Assembly (NCBI RefSeq): GCF_023278365.1
Contig: NZ_CP075338.1
Location: 2,542,001-2,606,000 of the forward strand
DNA length: 64,000 nt
Direction: 5' to 3'
Origin: Epilithonimonas zeae
GTDB lineage: Bacteria > Bacteroidota > Bacteroidia > Flavobacteriales > Weeksellaceae
Shown here: in pieces, positions 46,980 through 56,836 of the stretch
Numbering within the stretch: the stretch's first letter is position 1
Layout: each line of letters starts with the position of its first letter
Notes under the pieces: model-generated
The model's database searches: none
What the model saw: the letters and a program-made list of their open reading frames with translations, nothing else
Told to the model about the DNA's origin: nothing
Translations under genes and position numbers: made by a program

Positions 46980-47891
46980 ATGAATTGGTCCGAAAAAATT
47001 ACAGACTTCTCAAATTTTCTAAAATTTGAGAAAAGCTTCTCTGACAACACACTAGACGCTTACGTCAGAGATATCAAAAAGCTGGAAAGCTTTGCAACTA
47101 CAGAATTACAAGAGGTTTCTCCGCAAAATATTTCTTACGAAGACCTACAAGAATTCATCTATCAACTTTCTAAAAAGAAAATCAGCGAACGTTCTCAGGC
47201 TAGAGGAATTTCTTCTATCAAGGCTTTTTTCAAATTTCTTTTGGAAGAAGAGTACAGAGAAGACAATCCTTCTTCCCTTTTAGAAGGTCCGAAATTGGGT
47301 CTTTATCTCCCTGATACTTTGAGTATGGATGACATTGACAAAATTATCAACAGTATTGATAAAAAGACAGATATTGGACAAAGAAACCAATGCATTCTTG
47401 AAGTACTGTACGGTTGTGGTCTTCGTGTTTCGGAATTGGTAGATTTGAAAATTTCTAATATCAATTTCAAAGAAGGATTCATTATTGTAGAAGGTAAAGG
47501 TGAGAAAACCAGATTGGTACCTCTTGCAAGTTCTACGGCAGAATATCTTCACGATTACATCCAAAACGTAAGAAAGAAAATCAAAGTCAACAAAAAGCAC
47601 GAGGATATTGTTTTCCTGAATACAAGAGGAACTAATATGTCCAGAGTAATTGTTTTCATCATCATCAAAGAATTAACGCAGAAAGCCGGAATCAACAAGA
47701 GTATTTCCCCGCACACCTTCAGACATTCTTTTGCAACGCATTTGTTGCAAAATGGAGCTGATTTGAGGTTTATTCAGGAGATGTTGGGACACAGCAGTAT
47801 TACCACAACGCAAGTTTATACGCATCTGAAAACTGAGGAACTGAGAGATGTTATTTTAAATTTCCACCCAAGAAATAGAAATATAGCTTAA
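46980..47891 (+). CDS. xerD: Tyrosine recombinase XerD
   Basis: 303 residues. The N-terminal SAM-like domain begins SDNTLDAYVRDIKKLESF. The catalytic residues of the tyrosine recombinase family are visible: Arg in YGCGLRVSELV, Lys in EGKGEKTRLVPL, His-x-x-Arg in PHTFRHSFATHLL, His in MLGHSSITTT and the nucleophile Tyr in QVYTHL. Housekeeping chromosome-dimer resolution by XerCD at dif is the expected role. There is no sign of a mobile element around it. Confidence 0.93.
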   Translation: MNWSEKITDFSNFLKFEKSFSDNTLDAYVRDIKKLESFATTELQEVSPQNISYEDLQEFIYQLSKKKISERSQARGISSIKAFFKFLLEEEYREDNPSSLLEGPKLGLYLPDTLSMDDIDKIINSIDKKTDIGQRNQCILEVLYGCGLRVSELVDLKISNINFKEGFIIVEGKGEKTRLVPLASSTAEYLHDYIQNVRKKIKVNKKHEDIVFLNTRGTNMSRVIVFIIIKELTQKAGINKSISPHTFRHSFATHLLQNGADLRFIQEMLGHSSITTTQVYTHLKTEELRDVILNFHPRNRNIA

Positions 47892-47912
47892 GTTTTTCTT
47901 TAAATTTATCCA

Positions 47913-48428
47913 ATGGAAAATTTAAAGTTCTGTCCAAAATGTGGTCAGGAAAAACTACTATGGAATAATATTACCAAATTTAGTTGCAGCAATTGTGATT
48001 TTGTTTTATATCACAATACTGCTGCAGCTGTTGCGGTAATCATAAAACATCAAGATGAATTATTTTTCACAGTTCGGAATCAAGAACCTGGAAAAGGAAA
48101 ATGGGACTTATCCGGCGGTTTCACAGACCCAAAAGAAAGTTCCGAAGAAACTTGCTCCAGAGAGTTGAATGAAGAATTAGGGTTAATAATCAATCCTGAA
48201 AAATTTAAATATCTGGGAAGTCAGCCGAACATCTATCCTTATAAAAATATTGATTACAATACTTTGGATTTGTTCTATCTGTACGAAGTTGAGAAAAAAT
48301 TTGAAATCCAATTAGAAGAGTCTGAAATATCAGAAACTATTTGGATAAAAGCTTCAGAACTCGATTTGGATAAGATTGCTTTTGAATCTCAGAAACGATT
48401 TTTGAAAAATTATATTACAAAAAACTAG
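47913..48428 (+). CDS. Nudix hydrolase with N-terminal zinc ribbon
   Basis: 171 residues. The first 30 carry CPKCG and CSNCD, a four-cysteine zinc ribbon like that of NudC-type proteins. The Nudix box spans GGFTDPKESSEETCSRELNEELG and fits the pattern GX5EX7REUXEEXGU. Substrate not predictable; NADH pyrophosphatase-like or a general nucleotide-diphosphate hydrolase are possible. Confidence 0.88.
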   Translation: MENLKFCPKCGQEKLLWNNITKFSCSNCDFVLYHNTAAAVAVIIKHQDELFFTVRNQEPGKGKWDLSGGFTDPKESSEETCSRELNEELGLIINPEKFKYLGSQPNIYPYKNIDYNTLDLFYLYEVEKKFEIQLEESEISETIWIKASELDLDKIAFESQKRFLKNYITKN

Positions 48429-48455
48429 TTGTCATTTGACAGTGTTTTTAATTAA

Positions 48456-48490
48456 AAGAAACTCCGGAAATTACTTTCCGGAGTTTTGAT
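48456..48490. terminator. Bidirectional terminator, Nudix / thioredoxin-like
   Basis: AAACTCCGGAAA (48459-48470), loop TTAC, TTTCCGGAGTTT (48475-48486): perfect 12-bp stem between converging genes. Confidence 0.92.
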
Positions 48491-48491
48491 T

Positions 48492-49049
48492 TTATTTCCA
48501 CTTGATATTGCAACCCAAACTTGGCTTCTGGAAATCTTCCTGCTCAGCTCCTGCCAGAAGATTTTCGAACGCAACGATCAAATCTTCGCCTGTAATTTCT
48601 TTTTGATTGCCTGGACGCGAGTCATCCATTTGACCACGATAAATCAAACTTAGATTTTCATCGAAGAAGTAAAAATCCGGTGTACAAGCTGCTTCATAAG
48701 CTTTTGCTACATCTTGAGATTCATCATATAAATAAGGAAATTTGATGTTTCTTTCATCTACAAAATCAACCATCATTTCTGGAGAATCTGCTGGGTATTT
48801 ATCTACATCATTAGAATTAATGGCAATAAATTCAATTCCCTGAGATTTATAATCTTCATACAATTCTTCCAACTTATCGATGATATGAAGAACAAATGGA
48901 CAATGGTTACACATAAAAATAACCAAAGTTCCTTTCTTTCCTTTCAAAGATTCGAGGCTTTGTAACTCGTTATTTTCTGAAGGATTAGGAAGTTTAAAAT
49001 CCGGAGCTTTTGTTCCTAAAGCCAACATATTCGAAGGTGTATTTGACAT
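48492..49049 (-). CDS. Thioredoxin-like redox protein (AhpC/TSA-related)
   Basis: 185 residues. LGTKAPDFKLPNPSENNELQSL is a peroxiredoxin-type N-terminus and the active site is CNHCPF, a CxxC in thioredoxin position. CTPDFYFFDENLSLIYRGQMDD is the cis-Pro region. No signal peptide, so cytoplasmic. Common in Bacteroidota as a single gene; probably a general thiol oxidoreductase. Confidence 0.88.
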   Translation of the reverse strand: MSNTPSNMLALGTKAPDFKLPNPSENNELQSLESLKGKKGTLVIFMCNHCPFVLHIIDKLEELYEDYKSQGIEFIAINSNDVDKYPADSPEMMVDFVDERNIKFPYLYDESQDVAKAYEAACTPDFYFFDENLSLIYRGQMDDSRPGNQKEITGEDLIVAFENLLAGAEQEDFQKPSLGCNIKWK

Positions 49050-49120
49050 AATATTTTATTTAATATAACAATATAAAAGTGTATCAATTTACCAATTAAA
49101 AAAAACCGATTGGTAGATTA

Positions 49121-50026
49121 TCACATTGGTAAATTTGATAACAAAGATAATGCTTCTTGAAGAGAATTATCATAGTTGACCCAATTTACATTTTCCAATT
49201 TTCTATTCCACGTTGTTTGACGTTTGGCGTATCGTCTGGAATTTTTCTTGATTTCTTCTATAGCAAAGTCCAAGTTCCATTCACCATCAAAATATCGGAA
49301 TAGCTCTGAGTAACCAACCGTTTGCAAAGCAACTTTATCGCGGTCAGCAATCAAACCTCTAGCCTCTTCCAGCAAACCATTCTCCATCATTTTATCAACA
49401 CGAAGATTGATTCTTTCATAAATCACTTCTCTTGGCGCATCAATTCCAATTCTAAGAGTTTCAAAATTCCTTTTGATTTTTGGTGTACTAAGATTTTCGG
49501 TATAAGTTTTATTGGTTTGCCAAATGATGTCAATGGCTCGAAACAATCTTCTAGGATTATCTTTATCGACAACTGAAAAATACTCTGGGTCTAATTTCTC
49601 CAGCATTTCTTGTAGAATTTCGATACCTTCATTTTCAAAAATCGAAATTAGTTTTTTTTGATTTTCTTCGTCTGCTACTGGCAAATCATTCATCCCTTCC
49701 ACAACGGCTTTTTCGTACATCCCGCTTCCGCCGACCATTATTGCAACATCTTTCTTGGTAAAAATTTCGTCCAATTTCTTAAGAGCTTCTTCTTCAAAAA
49801 GTCCTATCGAATAATAATCGTTGATGCTGAGATTTCCGACAAAATGATGTTTCGCTTCCGCCAATTCTTCGTCAGTCGGCATCGCTGTTCCAATTTTCAT
49901 TTCTTTGTAAAACTGGCGAGAGTCACAGGAAATAATTTCCGTATCGAGATGATTAGCCAAATCAATTGCCAATCGGGTTTTCCCGATTCCTGTAGTGCCG
50001 ACGATAGAAATAAGACGTTTCAACAA
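49121..50026 (-). CDS. miaA: tRNA dimethylallyltransferase
   Basis: Adds an isoprenyl group to A37 of tRNAs reading codons that begin with U. 301 residues: P-loop in VGTTGIGKTRLA, substrate Asp in ISCDSRQFYKEMKIGTA, HHFVGNLSINDYYS, VGGSGMYEKAVVEG, and the C-terminal YAKRQTTWNR. The start is TTG at 50026 or TTG at 50023; no in-frame ATG exists before the upstream stop. A TAGATTTG box lies at 50044-50037, right in front, so the leader is very short. Confidence 0.93.
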   Translation of the reverse strand: MLKRLISIVGTTGIGKTRLAIDLANHLDTEIISCDSRQFYKEMKIGTAMPTDEELAEAKHHFVGNLSINDYYSIGLFEEEALKKLDEIFTKKDVAIMVGGSGMYEKAVVEGMNDLPVADEENQKKLISIFENEGIEILQEMLEKLDPEYFSVVDKDNPRRLFRAIDIIWQTNKTYTENLSTPKIKRNFETLRIGIDAPREVIYERINLRVDKMMENGLLEEARGLIADRDKVALQTVGYSELFRYFDGEWNLDFAIEEIKKNSRRYAKRQTTWNRKLENVNWVNYDNSLQEALSLLSNLPM

Positions 50027-50120
50027 AAAATTTTTGCAAATCTACAAAATCATTATTTTGATTTAAACACAAAAGACTCGTTTAATAATCCTTTATCAGC
50101 TTTTGATGTAAGATGTTTTG

Positions 50121-50128
50121 TATATTTG
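50121..50128 (+). promoter_or_regulatory. -7 box of the AraC regulator gene
   Basis: TATATTTG, perfect TAnnTTTG, 13 nt before the ATG at 50142. A TTG at 50103-50105 is 15 nt upstream, slightly short. Confidence 0.5.
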
Positions 50129-50141
50129 ATTAAAGAATATT

Positions 50142-50981
50142 ATGAAAACCGAAATCATAAAGCCCAATCACTCTGAACTGAAAAATATTATTCAGTATTT
50201 CATAATTTTCAAATCGGAAAGTATCAAGAATATTGAATATACAACATTTCCCAATACCAACCTCTGTCTTGCGATTTATAAACAAAATAACGTCGTTGTT
50301 GAACAGAATGGCAACAGCAAGCATCTCTTTACTTTGCAAGGTAATGCAATTTACAAGAGCTATTTATCAGGATTTCACGAATCGAATTTCAAAGTAAGTA
50401 TCAATGCATCTATTGATGAAATCTGTATCATTTTCCATCCAGCGGCATTACGATTATTTTCTAATATTTCTTATGAGGAACTTATAAAAAGTGATGAAGC
50501 ATTTCAGATGCTTTTCCCAAAATTTGCGGGAGATTTTGTAGAACGCTTATTCGAGGAAAACAATAATCATAAAAGGATATTAATGCTGGAAAATATCATT
50601 CTGAGAAGCATCAACAATCAATATATAACGGAAAGAACGAAGGAAGTTTTACATATCATCCAGCAAAACAAGGGTTTGAAAGTAGGCTCTCTAGCGAAAA
50701 AACTTTCTATGAACGAATCTACTTTGTACCGATTGTTTATAAATCAGATAGGACAAAATCCCAAATCTTTTTTGAGAACTGTAAGATTCCGAAAAGCGCT
50801 GGACGGAATTCTTCATCTTGAAAAAGAAAAGCTCACCAACATTGCTTATCGAAACCATTATACCGACCAATCCCATTTTATCCGGGATTTCAAAGAGATT
50901 ACGGGAGAGTCACCCAATCAGTTAAGAAATAAAACAAGCATTCAGCAGGAAGAGCTGGCGTGGATTTATTCCCAACATTAA
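50142..50981 (+). CDS. AraC-family transcriptional regulator
   Basis: 279 residues. The N-terminal part (to about 165) looks like a cupin-type ligand-binding domain. The C-terminal double helix-turn-helix has LKVGSLAKKLSMNESTLYRLF, FLRTVRFRKAL and the final HYTDQSHFIRDFKEITGESPNQLR, the AraC signature. It ends 69 nt before the broken receptor gene on the same strand, so it may have controlled that gene. Confidence 0.9.
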   Translation: MKTEIIKPNHSELKNIIQYFIIFKSESIKNIEYTTFPNTNLCLAIYKQNNVVVEQNGNSKHLFTLQGNAIYKSYLSGFHESNFKVSINASIDEICIIFHPAALRLFSNISYEELIKSDEAFQMLFPKFAGDFVERLFEENNNHKRILMLENIILRSINNQYITERTKEVLHIIQQNKGLKVGSLAKKLSMNESTLYRLFINQIGQNPKSFLRTVRFRKALDGILHLEKEKLTNIAYRNHYTDQSHFIRDFKEITGESPNQLRNKTSIQQEELAWIYSQH

Positions 50982-51050
50982 TCTGCACGATTTTTACAAT
51001 TTTTTGTTCTCTCTTCATTTTTTCTTTGTATTCAAATTTGAATATAAAAA

Positions 51051-53419
51051 ATGAAGAAGCTTCTTATCATTACGCTCCATATTATTTTACTTGGCTTGAG
51101 TCCCATAATTTCTGCCCAGCAATTGACACTGAAAGGAAAAGTAGTTAATCAGGATAATAATGCCGTTGCATTTGCAGATGCTTTACTTTTTAAAAATGAC
51201 AGCATCCCTGTAAATCAAACCTACACAGACAGTCTGGGATTCTTTTCTTTAAAAGCCGAAAAAGGAAATTACCTGCTGAGGATAAAGCAATTCGGAAAGG
51301 AATATTTCTCTGGAAATATTGAACTTAATCAAGACCAAGATTTAGGAAACATAAAGATTCAGGAAGCAAAGGCAATAGAAGGCGTAACCCTTACTGCAAG
51401 AAAAAAGCTGATTGAACAAAAGGTTGACCGCCTGGTCTACAACATCGAAAATTGAGTCGCTTCACAAGGAATGAATGGCTTGGATGCCCTCAGGAATACA
51501 CCTATGGTAAATGTCATAAACGACAATGTTTCCATTGCAGGAAAAGGGAATGTTTCTGTTATGATAAACGACAGAATGCTGAACTTATCCGGGAGCGAAC
51601 TCACGAATTATCTGCAATCGCTCCGTTCCGATGACATTGCAAAATAGAAATCATTACAACACCTCCGTCCAAGTACGAAGCCCAGGGAAACAGCGGAATC
51701 ATCAACATTATCCTGAAAAAAAATCCAAATCTAGGATGGAGTGGAAGTGTAAACGGTTCTTATCAAAGAAATTCATATAATGGTTTCAGAGCGGGAGCCA
51801 CAGTTAATTATCAATCCAAAAAAATCAGTTCTTCCTTAAAATTGAGACAATATAATGTAGCCTACAAACCAGAAGGAACACGCAATCTTTTAAGCGATAC
51901 AAACAGTGTTTATACCTCAGAAAAAAGAAAAGATGCTCCGGATGCTTTGGGAGTTAATTACAGTTTCGATTACAAAATAAATGAGAAACAAAACATCGGT
52001 TTTATTTATGATTTCGGCAATCAGCATTATAATATGGATGCCCGTGGAATCAGTCGATATGAAACAAAATCGGTTGCAGATTCTACCTTAATAACCCAGC
52101 AACGTCAACGCTGGACAACACCAACGCATACCTTGAACGCTTATTACGACATAAAGCTAGACAGCATCGGTAAAAAACTAAGTTTTACAGGAAATTACCT
52201 TAATAACAGTCCTGAAAAAATCAATGATTTCAGTACAATAAATACTGTCAATAATAATGAAGCTATCATAAAAAACAACAGCAAAATGAAATATGCTATA
52301 TTTTCCGCCCAATCCGACCTTACTTTGCCCTATAAATGGCTAAATATCGAAACCGGTTTGAAATATACTTTGCTTGACAACAAATCGGATGTCGGATATT
52401 TTGACTTCGATGGAACCGGCTACGTTCTAAATCCCGATAACACCAATGTTTTTCATTACAAAGAACATAATTATGCCGCTTATGTCAGCTTCCAAAAAGA
52501 TTTTGGTGAAAAATGGTCGGCAAAGGCAGGACTGCGCTATGAATATACTTCTCTTCAAGGATTTACACCAAATGATGAAAGCAGCAAAATCGAAAAGCAA
52601 TACGGTAAAATTTTCCCGACCGCCTACATCAGCTACAAGCCAAATAGCAATCATTCGTTAACACTGAACTACTCGAAAAGAATTGACCGCCCCGATTTTC
52701 AGTCACTGAATCCATTTCGCTGGTATACAAATCCGTATATGTATTATACAGGAAATCCAGCTTTGCAACCTTCATTTAACGATAATGTAGAACTGAATTA
52801 TTCCTACAAAGGAAAACTGACTTTTGGACTTTACAACCAATACACCCAAAACAAAACTTCCAATATTGCCCGATTCTCAAATGGAATTTACAGTAACCTT
52901 ACAGAAAACGGCTACGACCAGAACAGGACAGGAATAAACATTGGTTATTACAATACCTTCTTCAAAATCTGGGAAACATCTGTAAACGCCAATGGTTCTT
53001 ATACTAAAACAAAACCAACAATTCCTGAATTGGAAAAACTGAAAGTATATTCAATGTCCTATTCTTTCTATAACACCATCACATTGAACGAGAACAAGAC
53101 CTGGTTTCTGATGCTGAATTTCTGGCATTCGCTTCCTTTTACCTATGCCAACATAAAGCTAAAAGACCAATTAGAATTTTCACCGGGAATAAAAACCTCA
53201 TTGTTTGATAAAAAATTGCAGGTAAATTTTGTTATCAGTGATGTGTTCAAAACACTCAAAAACAATGGATACTCATACAATGGCAACTTTCGTTCGGAGT
53301 TTAACCAATATAATGATTATCGAGGTTTCAAGCTGAGCTTAACTTATTCTTTCGGAAATAAAAAAGTAAAAGGAGTAAATAAAAATATTGATTTTAAAGA
53401 GCAAAGCAGGGCGAATTAA
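51051..53419 (+). pseudogene. Broken TonB-dependent-receptor-like gene
   Basis: A full-length receptor of about 788 codons with two lesions. After signal peptide MKKLLIITLHIILLGLSPIISAQ and a carboxypeptidase-like beta domain, the frame stops at TGA 51453-51455 (VYNIEN, then VASQGMNGLDALRNTPM in the same frame), where relatives have Ser. The frame stops again at TAG 51645-51647; adding one A to AAAA at 51641-51644 restores IEIITTPPSKYEAQGNSGIINIILKK and an open frame to 53419. The barrel ends in FKLSLTYSFGNKKVKG. Related to the two intact copies at 35-40 kb. Otherwise undecayed, so recent inactivation or sequencing error are both possible. Confidence 0.85.
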
Positions 53420-53506
53420 TTTATTGTAACCTTCATCCATCCGCAATAAATTCTGTGGTTTAATTTTAAGTATATAAAGTAATAATTACTTATTTTTACC
53501 ATCAGA

Positions 53507-54661
53507 ATGGCTTTCAAATTACCAAACTCCAAACTTCCTGATGTGAAAACGACAATTTTCACAGAGATGAGCTTATTAGCACAACAGGAAAATGCAGTCA
53601 ATCTTTCACAGGGATTTCCGGATTATCAGCCTGATGAAAACCTCATCCGATATCTCGGAGACTTTGCAAAGCAAGGTCATAACCAATATGCACCTTTGTT
53701 TGGAATCAAGGAACTGCGGGAAGAGATTTCCAGGAAATTCAGTATTCAATATCAGGTTGATTATCATCCTGATTCTGAGATTAATGTAACTGCTGGAGCG
53801 ACACAAGGGATTTTTACCGTCATTTCTTCATTCGTGGAAAAAGGCGATGAAGTCATTATTTTTGAACCGGCTTACGATTGTTACGAGCCTGCAATTATCC
53901 TGAATGATGGAATTGTAAAAAGTGTCAAAATGCTTTATCCAGATTATGAAATCAACTGGAATGAAGTTAAAAATCTGGTTTCCGAAAAAACCAAGATGAT
54001 TATCATCAACAATCCAAATAATCCTTCCGGGAAAACCCTAAAACAGAAAGATATTGATCAATTAATTTCGATTGTAAAAAATACAGATATCATTATTTTA
54101 AGTGATGAAGTTTATGAAAGTATCACCTTCGACGAAAAACCTCATCTGACATTAGCCAGATATCCTGAACTGAAAGAAAGAACATTCGTAGTTGGCTCTT
54201 TTGGAAAATTATTGCACATCACAGGCTGGAAAATCGGTTATGTTTGTGCGCCTTCGGAATTGATGAATGAGTTTAGGAAAGTTCACCAGTTTAATGTGTT
54301 TTGTGTGAATACACCGGCACAATTTGCAATTTCTAAATATTTACAGAATATTGATGATTTCAAATCCATCTCAACATTTTTCCAAGCCAAAAGAGATTAT
54401 CTTAAAAATGCTTTGAAAGAAACACCTTTCCAATTATTGGATTGTGAAGGAACTTATTTTTTGTCTGCTAATTTTGGCGCAATTTCTGATAAGCAAGACA
54501 AGGATTTTTGCTACTGGTTAACTAAAGAACACAAAGTCGCAACCATCCCGTTTTCTGCATTTTACAAAGACAAAACCGATGAAAAAGTGATTCGTTTTTG
54601 TTTTGCTAAAGAACAGAAAACTTTGGATAAAGCTATAGAACAATTATTAAAAATAAAATAA
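53507..54661 (+). CDS. PLP aminotransferase, methionine/kynurenine type
   Basis: 384 residues, class I/II aminotransferase. NAVNLSQGFPDYQP at the N-terminus, GATQGIFTVISS, INNPNNPSGK, LSDEVYE, and the PLP Lys in VGSFGKLLHITGWKIGY. This matches the YbdL-like methionine aminotransferase and kynurenine-oxoglutarate aminotransferase group, which acts on methionine, glutamine and aromatic amino acids. Given the methionine genes elsewhere in the window, transamination of methionine is plausible but unproven. Confidence 0.88.
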   Translation: MAFKLPNSKLPDVKTTIFTEMSLLAQQENAVNLSQGFPDYQPDENLIRYLGDFAKQGHNQYAPLFGIKELREEISRKFSIQYQVDYHPDSEINVTAGATQGIFTVISSFVEKGDEVIIFEPAYDCYEPAIILNDGIVKSVKMLYPDYEINWNEVKNLVSEKTKMIIINNPNNPSGKTLKQKDIDQLISIVKNTDIIILSDEVYESITFDEKPHLTLARYPELKERTFVVGSFGKLLHITGWKIGYVCAPSELMNEFRKVHQFNVFCVNTPAQFAISKYLQNIDDFKSISTFFQAKRDYLKNALKETPFQLLDCEGTYFLSANFGAISDKQDKDFCYWLTKEHKVATIPFSAFYKDKTDEKVIRFCFAKEQKTLDKAIEQLLKIK

Positions 54662-54667
54662 ATCTTA

Positions 54668-55234
54668 ATGAAAAAATTAATTTTAGTCGCTTCATTATTA
54701 GTTGGAGTTAGCGCATTTTCACAAGCGAAAATCGACCCAACCAAACTGAATTATATGCCAGTTGACGTGAGTCCAATGGATGCAGTTTACTATCCGCTTC
54801 AGGTGGCTTCATCCAAAACGGAAACGCCGAAAGTGAAAGTAGAATATTCCCGTCCGCAGAAAAAAAACAGAGTCGTTTTCGGGAACCTTATCAAATACGG
54901 AGAAATCTGGAGATTTGGGGCAAATGAAAATTCTGAAATCAAATTTTACACGCCTGTGAAAATTGGTGGAAAAGAAATTCCTGCTGGAACTTACAGTATT
55001 TTCGCAATCCCATTTGAAAAAGAATGGACAATTGTTCTTAATTCTGATACAGATAAATGGGGAGCATATTTCTACGACAAAAGTAAAGATGTTGTGAGGT
55101 TCAATGTTCCGGTTGAGAAAACAACTTCTCCAATTGAGTATTTTTCCGTGACTTTTGTACAAACAAAAACGGGAGCAGATTTGTACGCTGGCTGGGATAG
55201 TACACAGGTTAAATTCCCGATTGAGTTTAAATAA
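54668..55234 (+). CDS. DUF2911 secreted protein
   Basis: 188 residues. Signal peptide MKKLILVASLLVGVSAFSQ. The mature part has VKVEYSRPQKKNRVVFGNLIKYGEIWRFGANE, GGKEIPAGTYSIFAIPFEKEWTIVLN and WGAYFYDKSKDVVRF, which define DUF2911, a beta-rich domain common in Bacteroidota. Function unknown. Six bases after the aminotransferase gene. Confidence 0.88.
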   Translation: MKKLILVASLLVGVSAFSQAKIDPTKLNYMPVDVSPMDAVYYPLQVASSKTETPKVKVEYSRPQKKNRVVFGNLIKYGEIWRFGANENSEIKFYTPVKIGGKEIPAGTYSIFAIPFEKEWTIVLNSDTDKWGAYFYDKSKDVVRFNVPVEKTTSPIEYFSVTFVQTKTGADLYAGWDSTQVKFPIEFK

Positions 55235-55256
55235 TTTTATACTTGATTTTAAAATC

Positions 55257-55293
55257 AAAAAAACCTCCTCAAATTTTTGAGGAGGTTTTTTTG
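55257..55293. terminator. Bidirectional terminator, DUF2911 / HAD
   Basis: AAAACCTCCTCAAA (55260-55273) and TTTGAGGAGGTTTT (55277-55290) form a very strong stem with flanking A and T runs between converging genes. Confidence 0.92.
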
Positions 55294-55297
55294 TACA

Positions 55298-55915
55298 CTA
55301 AAGTTCTAATAAATCTTCGAATTTTTCTATCTGTTGCTCGGAATTTTCTACGTTTCCAAAACCGTAAGCAGCATAAATAAAGTCAACGCCAGCTTTTTCG
55401 GAAGATTCTTTGTCCCAAATAGTGTCGCCAACATAAACTGGATTTTGTAGATTATTTCGTTCAACAATGAGCCGTATATTCTTGTCCTTTGGTAAACCGT
55501 CGTTGCCAAAACATTCGAAATCTTGAAACAAATCTTCAAAACTAAAAAACCCGATGAAATTCTCGATGTAACCTTTCATACAATTGCTGACAATGAAAAG
55601 TCTATGATTTTCTGCTAATTTTTCAAGTGTTTCTTTGACTTTTGGAAACAATTCTCCACCATATTTTTTAAGATATTGGCTTTCTTTCTTTGCATAAATT
55701 GTTTCAAATTCCTTTAGCTTTTCTTTCGGAACAAAACTGAAATGTTGCGCAAAAATATCGTCCATTTTCATCCCAGAAAAATCTCTCACGGTTTGAGACG
55801 TAATATTGATATCAAATCCAATTGCCTGAATGCTGTCGTTAAAAGCTCTGACAACGGTTTCCGAAGCATTCCAGAGTGTTCCGTCTAAGTCAAAAATAAT
55901 GCTATCTCTCTTCAT
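55298..55915 (-). CDS. HAD-family phosphatase, phosphoglycolate phosphatase-like
   Basis: 205 residues. Motif I IIFDLDGTLWNASET, motif II IVSNCMKGYIE, motif III Lys in GLPKDKNIRLIVE, motif IV YVGDTIWDKESSEKAG. Standard HAD-IA with helical cap. It starts 3 nt after the hutG stop, so it is transcribed with the histidine degradation genes. Its link to that pathway is unclear; it may be a detoxifying phosphatase. Confidence 0.85.
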   Translation of the reverse strand: MKRDSIIFDLDGTLWNASETVVRAFNDSIQAIGFDINITSQTVRDFSGMKMDDIFAQHFSFVPKEKLKEFETIYAKKESQYLKKYGGELFPKVKETLEKLAENHRLFIVSNCMKGYIENFIGFFSFEDLFQDFECFGNDGLPKDKNIRLIVERNNLQNPVYVGDTIWDKESSEKAGVDFIYAAYGFGNVENSEQQIEKFEDLLEL

Positions 55916-55918
55916 AAT

Positions 55919-56833
55919 CTAAATCATAAACCATTCATTTACAAGACTTGCGGCTAATCTTGCGGTTCTTTCCTGTATATCAAAATTGGGGTTGACTTCT
56001 GCCACATCCAATGCTTTTGTTTTCTTTGATGATAAAATATGATGGTAAATCTGCATAAATTGACGGTCAGCAAAAATCCCATTATAAGCAGGCGCACTGA
56101 CACCTGGCGCAATAGACGCATTGAAAACATCCATACAAACCGTGACGTAAATAACATTCACATCTTCTAAAAACGAGTTGATTGTAAACATTAAATTCGG
56201 AAGATTTTCGGAGTAAATTTCGTCAGCCAAAATATATTTCATCCCAAAATCATCTGCAATCTCGAACAATTTTCTAGTGTTACTATCTTTCTGAATCCCA
56301 ATATGCAAAGAATGAATCTCGCCTTCCTTTGCAATTTGCCAAAAACCGGTTCCAGAACTTGCCAATCCGTTTTCTGGTTCACGATTATCAAAGTGAGCAT
56401 CGAAGTTGATGATTCCTATTTTTTGATTGGGAAAAGCTTTTTTAATTCCTGAATAATGAGCAAAAGTGACTTCGTGTCCACCTCCTAAAACAACAGATTT
56501 CCCTTGTTTTGATAACACTTTCGAAACTTTTTCGGCTAATAAATTCTGAGTTGCTTCGAGGTCATTATTTTCACATTTGATATTTCCGAAATCTTTCAGT
56601 GAAAATTCGAAATTAACAACAGGAAAGTTGGACATATTTTTTCTAATCAAATCTGGTGCTTCCTGGGCTCCTACTCTACCTTTATTACGTTTCACGCCTT
56701 CATCTACAGCAAAACCGTGTAAAACGAAATCATTAGGATTAATAGTTTCATAACCCGTTTCTCTTTTCACTCGTTGGAAAATTCTGTGATACGATTCTTC
56801 TTCGCCATCAAAACGGCCTGTCCATTCAAACAT
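55919..56833 (-). CDS. hutG: Formimidoylglutamase (arginase/ureohydrolase family)
   Basis: 304 residues. Fourth step of histidine breakdown: formimidoylglutamate to glutamate and formamide. Manganese-site motifs are GGGHEVTFAHYSG, INFDAHFDNRE and CMDVFNASIAPGVSAP. In the last, the usual DxD metal pair reads C-M-D, so one ligand differs from the standard family. It starts 3 nt after hutI, which fixes the pathway. Arginase or agmatinase activity is less likely in this context. Confidence 0.85.
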   Translation of the reverse strand: MFEWTGRFDGEEESYHRIFQRVKRETGYETINPNDFVLHGFAVDEGVKRNKGRVGAQEAPDLIRKNMSNFPVVNFEFSLKDFGNIKCENNDLEATQNLLAEKVSKVLSKQGKSVVLGGGHEVTFAHYSGIKKAFPNQKIGIINFDAHFDNREPENGLASSGTGFWQIAKEGEIHSLHIGIQKDSNTRKLFEIADDFGMKYILADEIYSENLPNLMFTINSFLEDVNVIYVTVCMDVFNASIAPGVSAPAYNGIFADRQFMQIYHHILSSKKTKALDVAEVNPNFDIQERTARLAASLVNEWFMI

Positions 56834-56836
56834 AAT

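Noticed and set aside
46980-47891. Integrase of a mobile element
   Set aside because: The protein is a standard XerD and the flanks are housekeeping genes without attachment-site repeats.
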